The notes beneath the pieces were generated by a model. The model was given only the letters and a program-made list of their open reading frames with translations. It was not told the DNA's origin and did not search any database. DNA of 49,216 nt, taken from NCBI GenBank assembly GCA_015680685.1, contig MNCI01005932.1, positions 227,165 through 276,380 on the forward strand, in the 5' to 3' direction. A program made the position numbers and the translations under genes. Positions 44,201-49,216 of the stretch are shown piece after piece (the first letter of the stretch is position 1; every line of letters starts with the position of its first letter). The DNA is from Gnetum montanum. Lineage: Eukaryota > Streptophyta > Gnetopsida > Gnetales > Gnetaceae.

Positions 44201-44863
44201 TCATCAATTGATATGGCTTGAAATATTAAAATAAACCCTTTTTTCCTTGGTTAATTCTTTGTACTCCTTCTGTTCTACTTTGTAACATTTTTATGTCCAC
44301 TCATTGCTTTCAAAATTTGATAGTATTAACACCTCTACAAGCTTTGCCCCCACCTTTTGGAGTTTTATGGTCTTCATCAAATAGAAGATGGTAATATCTT
44401 TAATCTTGACTATGAAATCTTCTTGGTAATTATTCAAAAATAGATACATCTCACCAGATACTAGTATACAATAGTACAAATGATAGGTCAAAGTGGAAAA
44501 TTATATGATTGATCTTTGATCTTCTATAGCACAAACTCAAGGAATGTTCCAAAGTTAGACTCTTGTAGCATGATGCTTTGAACTTTATTTATCTGAATCT
44601 TCTCTTAAAAAGCCTCTATTAGAGTGACTATAAGGCTTGGCCTAGATCTAGGCACTTCATCTCACCTAGACTATTTTTTTCACTATGGAAATTTATTAAA
44701 CATATTCCATTTTTCATTTCTCCTAGACAATTCTTGTTGCATATGTGACTTTCAATTCCTATTGTGATTTTAGCTTCTTCTATCCTTATTCTCAATCACT
44801 TCTTGGGAATTTCCCGCTTCATTGTTAATATTCTTTTGATTTTATACCTCCTTTGGATGCCAT
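41300..44863 (-). pseudogene. Extra ORF of the relative: plant transposon/envelope-like domain plus coiled coil
   Basis: The likely start is ATG at 44861-44863 (MASKGGIKSKEY). The frame continues, with only isolated stops at probable Trp, Gln or Arg codons, through LTYHLYYCILVSGEMYLF, FIVKIKDITIFYLMKTIKLQ and KELTKEKRVYFNISSHI. After removal of the solo LTR it reads on as NPMIFPSKDTSYFTMAFVML and KFPIKLSQLIFFG. The spacing and motif types resemble the putative plant transposon protein or envelope-like domain. A Ser/Thr-rich segment follows (near 43000-43150), then a charged heptad-like stretch (42140-42300; NNDLIHLHRK, NRRLLKVEK) that looks like a coiled coil. The last open part is around 41320-41520. 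Frameshifts occur after 43340. Function unknown. Confidence 0.45.
43410..44206 (-). repeat. Solo LTR, TGATGAG family
   Basis: A 797-bp solo LTR, TGATGAG to CTCATCA, with a perfect 5-bp target duplication, ATTGA (43405-43409 and 44207-44211). The TATA box on the minus strand is at 44130-44137. U3 has three dyads (GCAATATCAC, ACGATATCGC, ACGATATCAT). It interrupts the extra ORF of the older relative between codons that read continuously once it is removed. Confidence 0.94.
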
Positions 44864-46740
44864 AAACGATCACCTAAATGATGGTTTATTATTCTATGAT
44901 TAATTAATTTTGAGTTTTGTTACCTTTGGTCACCCTTAAATTGGCTTCTTTTGAAAAATAAATTGTAGTGTTATTAATTCTAAATGATCATAGTCTATTG
45001 TTACAAGGTCGTAAGATAGTTACATTATTAATATTTTAATCATTACTACCTTAAATATTTTAAAACTTTGGATTTTAAAGTGTTGAAAATCATAACTTTC
45101 TGTTTCCCATGATGTAGAACATAACTTTGTGAGCACATAGGTTTTTAAAATGGTACATTTAATTCTATGGGTTGCTAGATATCACATTTAAAATCTCTAG
45201 GCTATTAAAATGACAAAAAACTACATTCATAGAATGAAACAAATTTGAAAGATATGTTCAAGAATTGAAATCTTGTATGTATAATATGTTTATACTATGT
45301 TGAAATAGATGCATTAATGAAGGTAGCTACATTTACATTATTGTGTCAATGTGACAAATGTGGAAAGGTTTCTTTTATATTTTTAGGTTATGTTTACAAA
45401 TTTCAAAATAAATAAGGGATTGAATAAAAGCCATAGGAAGGGTTTATACATGAGTATAGAGTGGTGACACTTAATTTGAAGTTCATGAGGTTGGTGAAGC
45501 ATAAATAATATGAATAGGGATCATGCAATGAGAGGTTGATGAGATGATGAGTCAAATATTAATGTAATCAAACTTTGAATTGCTTTCTAATGAGTTAATC
45601 ATGTGTAGGTGGTGCATAAAATAAATTTTCAAAATTTATACAAGTGGATCCTCCTTAAAGTAGGCTCCAACTCTTTATAGCATTATATAACCATCCCATA
45701 AATTATTCACATGTACTTAGAGATAAATGTTTAGCTAAGTCTATATGTCACACCCACATAACTATTGATATCAAGGATCTTGCATTATACTAAACAAAAC
45801 CATTAGATAAGTAATAATATGTAGTAGTGAGGTGGACAACAAAATAAGAAGTTATTTCAAAGATCATCATACCTATCTATTTGTTTTTTAGATTAAGTCC
45901 ATACCTTTGATCTTAAACTTACCATCATGAGACAAACCACAACCACATGGGAATATCATTACTCACCAAAAGAAAATAAAGAAGAAATTATTGATTAATT
46001 ATTTACTTAAATATTAAGTTTGAGAAAACTTGATCATGAGGTAGAAAGATGCCTTCAAGCATGGGTAACATGTCTTTCTAGTGGTATCCTAGGAATCATA
46101 TTCTTTTTGTAAATTAATTAATTAGTGATTATGCTTTTCTAACTAGAGAACTAGCTTTAGACATGAGTAACATGTCTTTCTAATGACATGGTAAGGAAAC
46201 ACTTATTCTAGAACATGCTTTAATCAAAATTAAAATATGAGTAATGATATAGATAAATGGAGTATCAAGACCCATAGAGGAAGTGTAAAGAATCAGAAAG
46301 TCCCCTTGATGTCACACCCATTTTCATTTCCTCTTGATCCTTTTCTTTTTCCTAAGGACATAAATATCATGAGTTAATTTTAATTTTGATGTGAGAAGAA
46401 CCACACTACTTTTATGATGAAGATCTCTTATTCATAAAATTAGAGGAATGAATGATGTTGTCTCAGTCCTTTACAAAACTACCTACCTACCTAGTCATCT
46501 TGATAGCTTAGGACATGATCCAAATAAAACGTTTGGCATTCTACATAAAGAATAACATATTTATTAACATAATCATAGGTCTTAAAACATAAAATAGCCT
46601 AAATGAAAACAATAATATTCATAAAAAATTCAAAAAAATATACAAGAAAAAATAAACAAGAAAATAAACATTAGAATAATGTTGTAAAACAAAAAATTAT
46701 AAAAGTGGCCTCCACAAGATATTAAACAAGATTGGTATAT
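44864..46740 (-). other. Spacer between integrase and extra ORF in the relative
   Basis: The part from about 45430 to 46740 aligns weakly with the 3' internal region of elements 1-3 (for example 45640-45850 with 21100-21310). The remainder is AT-rich. No gene seen. Confidence 0.45.
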
Positions 46741-46757
46741 GTCCCACAACTAAGATT
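46741..46757 (-). other. Internal PPT-like motif of the relative
   Basis: GTCCCACAACTAAGATT on the plus strand resembles CCCCCATGACTGAATT at 15625-15640. It lies 20 bp beyond the integrase stop codon (46778-46780), the equivalent of its position at the end of gag-pro in the short elements. Confidence 0.4.
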
Positions 46758-46777
46758 GAAGGAAGAGATAAAAAATA

Positions 46778-49175
46778 TCAAAAGATCTTAACCATGGGTA
46801 GAGATAACATTGGAGTGTGTGAGTATATGGAAATCCTTAAATGATTTTACTTGTGTGTTTTCCAAAATCACCTTGTTTGAGTAATTAGGATGATATATTC
46901 TCATGTTACTTAAATGAAAAGTGGAGTAAATAATGTAGAGTCCTTTTCATAATGTTTGAAATTTTTTCGTTAAGATATGTGGATGAGGTTTTAGTAAAGG
47001 ACTTTATCTCCTGGTTAAAATTCTAGTAGTCAAATTTTAATATCACGTTATTATTTGGCATGTGCCTTATGAATTTCATTCATCATGAGGGCTATTCTTT
47101 TATTCTCTTCTAGCATGTTAAAGCTTATGAGACATTCTTTTTATGCTAGACTTATGTTGAGGTGAAGCTCATAGGTAGTGTTGAGTGTACATAACTTTTC
47201 TTGAATGGGAAGTTTTAGTATCTTATATCATATAATAACTCATAAGGAAAGTAGCCTGAAGGGAGTTACCAAGTGCAATGATAGGCTCATAAGGCATTGT
47301 TGACTTTTGTACTCCAATATTTCCTATACCTATTAATGGTCCTAGTAATAATTCACATGATTTTTCAATTTTTTATCTCATCTTGACTATTAGCTTGAGG
47401 GTGATAGGGTGTTGTTAGTTTATGTTTTGTTGCTAAGTGTCTCATTGGCTTTTTAAAAGTAGTACCTATAAAATTGGTTTTATTATTAGAAATAAGTGAT
47501 ATAAATACATCATGATTGTTTACCACCTCTTGTAGGAAAAACTTGGTTGTAGTTAATAGTGTGCAATCAACTATGGCTATAGCCTCTACTCATTTAGTAC
47601 AATCATAAAATACAAAAATGATGTAGAATTTTCTATTAGATATGTGTGTGATGGGATTCATGTAATTAATTATGCAAAGATCAAAGGGTTCTAATGATCA
47701 AGTTATTTTGGACCTTCTAGCTTGGTAGTCATTTCATCATCTCATTAACATTGCTTATAAGATATAGAAAAATGAGGTATATCCTTCAAGATTATTGGCT
47801 AAAAGTACCCTATCATAAGGATTTTGATGGTCATTCTACTTTTTTCATAGTGGCCTCCACAAGATCTTTCATAAGCATCTTGAAGAATATTAGGCTGATC
47901 TTCATCATGTACATACCATTGTGCTAAGCCACCTATGAAAATTTTATAAAGGCTACCCTCTATCTTCATATAATGCTTAACTTGGTAGAGGAATTGTTGT
48001 TTTTTCTTCCTACCCCATTTAGTAGGGACCTCTTGCATGAGTAAATATGAGAGGAATTCTATGTACAATGGTATGACTACATTTGTTGTTTCCTTTCTAA
48101 AAAAACATAACATTAGTAGACTAATTAGAAATAGGCTCTTCATAAACCTTATTATCCCACTATAACCAAGATAGATTATTGGGTAGAATATTCTCAATTT
48201 TTTTTGTCAATTATCATAAGATCAAACTATTGCAAAATCAATAATCATTATATGATATGAGGACTAATTTCTCATTTTTTCATAAGGAAGCATATTAAAC
48301 TATGGTCAATGTGCACAAAGACTAGACATCTGAGCACATAGTATGTAAATTTTGTTAAGATGTACATCATGATCATCAATTTATTTTCTATTCTAAATTA
48401 GTTCAACTATGCACTTGCAATACTTCTACTTGCATAATGGATGTAGGATAGGTTTTTTTGATAATCCAATTATGTAACCACTACCATATAAAACTTAGAT
48501 GCATATGTCATTATGTGGAATGTCTTGGAAAAATCAAGTGCCTATAGAATTGGAGCTTCTACAAGTTTTTGATTCAAAAAGTTTAAATGCATAATCACAT
48601 TCCTTAGTCCACTTAAATGGTGCATCTTTCTTTGTTAGTTTTACAAGTGGTTTTATGATTTTGGAGAAGTTCTTAATGAATATTCTATAGTATCTAGTGT
48701 GTCTAAGGAATGATCAAATATCTTTTATAGTTTTTTGGCTTTTTGTTATTCCTTGGATTAACCTTATCTATTCTAGTTCCATGTTTATTTCTTTTTTTAA
48801 AATTTGATGCCTAAGAATAATACCTTCCTAGACCATTAGATAGCTTTTATACCAGTTGAGCTTTAGATTTTTTTTTATGCATTAATTTAACACCTACTTT
48901 AGATGGTTCAGTGACTACTTAAAATTAGATCCATATGTTAATAATTCATTCATGAAGACTTCAACACCATTTCTAATATACTACTAAAAGATGCTAAGGC
49001 TAAGACATTAGAAGGTTGCAAGTATACTGTAATGGTCAAAGGGCATATTTTTATATGCAAAAGTCCTTGAAGGACTTGTGAATGTTATTTTAGCTTTATC
49101 TTTTGGGGCTATTTGGATTTTATTATAGTTACTATACCATCCAAAAGCTATGATACTAATAACTCGAAATGCTAT
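46778..49175 (-). pseudogene. pol: Tat/Athila-type gypsy pol relic: RT, RNase H, integrase
   Basis: RT opens at the interruption point with KIQIAPKDKAKITFTSPS and FAYKNMPF, continues with VEVFMNE where the catalytic YMDD-type block is expected (two Asp replaced), and LKLNWYKSYLMV (48840-49170). RNase H remnants span about 48240-48560 (MTYASKF, IHYASRSIAS, VHIDHSLI). The segment at 47799-48197 carries the linker and integrase zinc-binding region (FLYQVKHYMKIEGSLYKIF, CGGHYEKSRMTIKILMIGYF). The integrase core (47380-47700) shows FYIIFVFYDCTKWVEAIAIV and TTPYHPQANSQ. The C-terminus reads MNEIHKAHAK and PGDKVLY and ends at TGA 46778-46780. RT before integrase identifies Ty3/gypsy; the blocks fit Tat/Athila. 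Numerous stops. Confidence 0.82.
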
Positions 49176-49216
49176 TGATGAGACGCGGTTTACACTAGGC
49201 CGCGATATCGCGTACG
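49176..49216 (+). repeat. Start of a TGATGAG-family LTR at the window edge
   Basis: TGATGAG at 49176-49182 begins an LTR in plus orientation that leaves the window. It interrupts the RT frame of the older relative. The last bases, CCGCGATATCGCGTACG, are the least decayed GATATC dyad seen. If the insertion is complete, the duplication GCTAT (49171-49175) should reappear at its far end. Confidence 0.7.

Larger units (their letters stand above)
40257..49175 (-). mobile_element. Older pol-bearing relative of the TGATGAG family (partial)
   Basis: A minus-strand element entering from the right edge. Reading leftward: RT (cut at 49175), RNase H, integrase, an internal PPT-like motif (46741-46757), a 3' spacer that resembles the 3' internal region of elements 1-3 (GATCCTCCTTAAAGTAGGCTC near 45645, compare 21106), an extra ORF (44863 to about 41300), a PPT (41106-41121) and a diverged 3' LTR (40257-41105). 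A solo LTR is inserted in the extra ORF, and a new family LTR interrupts RT. It represents the kind of element that could once have supplied RT and integrase to the gag-pro and gag-only copies. Confidence 0.72.

Overview
This is plant nuclear DNA from a repeat-dense, AT-rich intergenic region. I find no host gene, tRNA or rRNA. Almost everything I can name is an LTR retrotransposon in decay. The organism cannot be named from the sequence. A plant is indicated by tRNA-Asp and tRNA-iMet primer sites, Ty3/gypsy Tat/Athila-type and chromovirus-type pol relics, a SIRE-type Ty1/copia element, and premature stops that look like methylcytosine deamination. One assembly gap lies at 21626-21784.

Most of the window belongs to one gypsy family, called the TGATGAG family here. 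Its LTRs are about 780-1000 bp and start TGATGAG, end CTCATCA. Its primer site matches tRNA-Asp and its PPT ends CATGGGGGTA. Copies are at 5173-12202 (+, gag-pro, both LTRs), 12874-18840 (-, gag-pro, 5' end lost), 18841-25019 (-, gag-only, itself a mosaic of two subfamilies), 28434-29441 and 43410-44206 (-, solo LTRs with perfect 5-bp target duplications), and 49176 to the window end (+, LTR start). An older and more diverged relative on the minus strand (40257-49175, continuing off the right edge) keeps RT, RNase H and integrase plus an extra ORF. The window therefore shows one family in graded states: pol plus extra ORF, gag-pro, gag only, solo LTR.

Other elements: a chromovirus-like RNase H/integrase relic on the minus strand (about 25020-26752), and a nearly full-length SIRE-type copia element on the minus strand (27326-37610) with gag, integrase, RT, RNase H and a decayed envelope-like ORF. 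A TGATGAG solo LTR is inserted beside its 3' LTR. The stretches 1-5172, 12203-12873, 26753-27325 and 37611-40256 hold nothing I can name with confidence.

The points most worth following are: (1) CpG-rich GATATC dyads packed into a very short U3, replaced in one solo LTR by an unrelated modular array; (2) a second copy of the PPT motif at the end of the coding region in every internal region seen; (3) extra 3' ORFs in both the gypsy relative and the copia element that appear to share a plant transposon/envelope-like domain; (4) removal of pol between fixed landmarks to make the short elements. All domain calls come from reading frames by eye; no database search was run.
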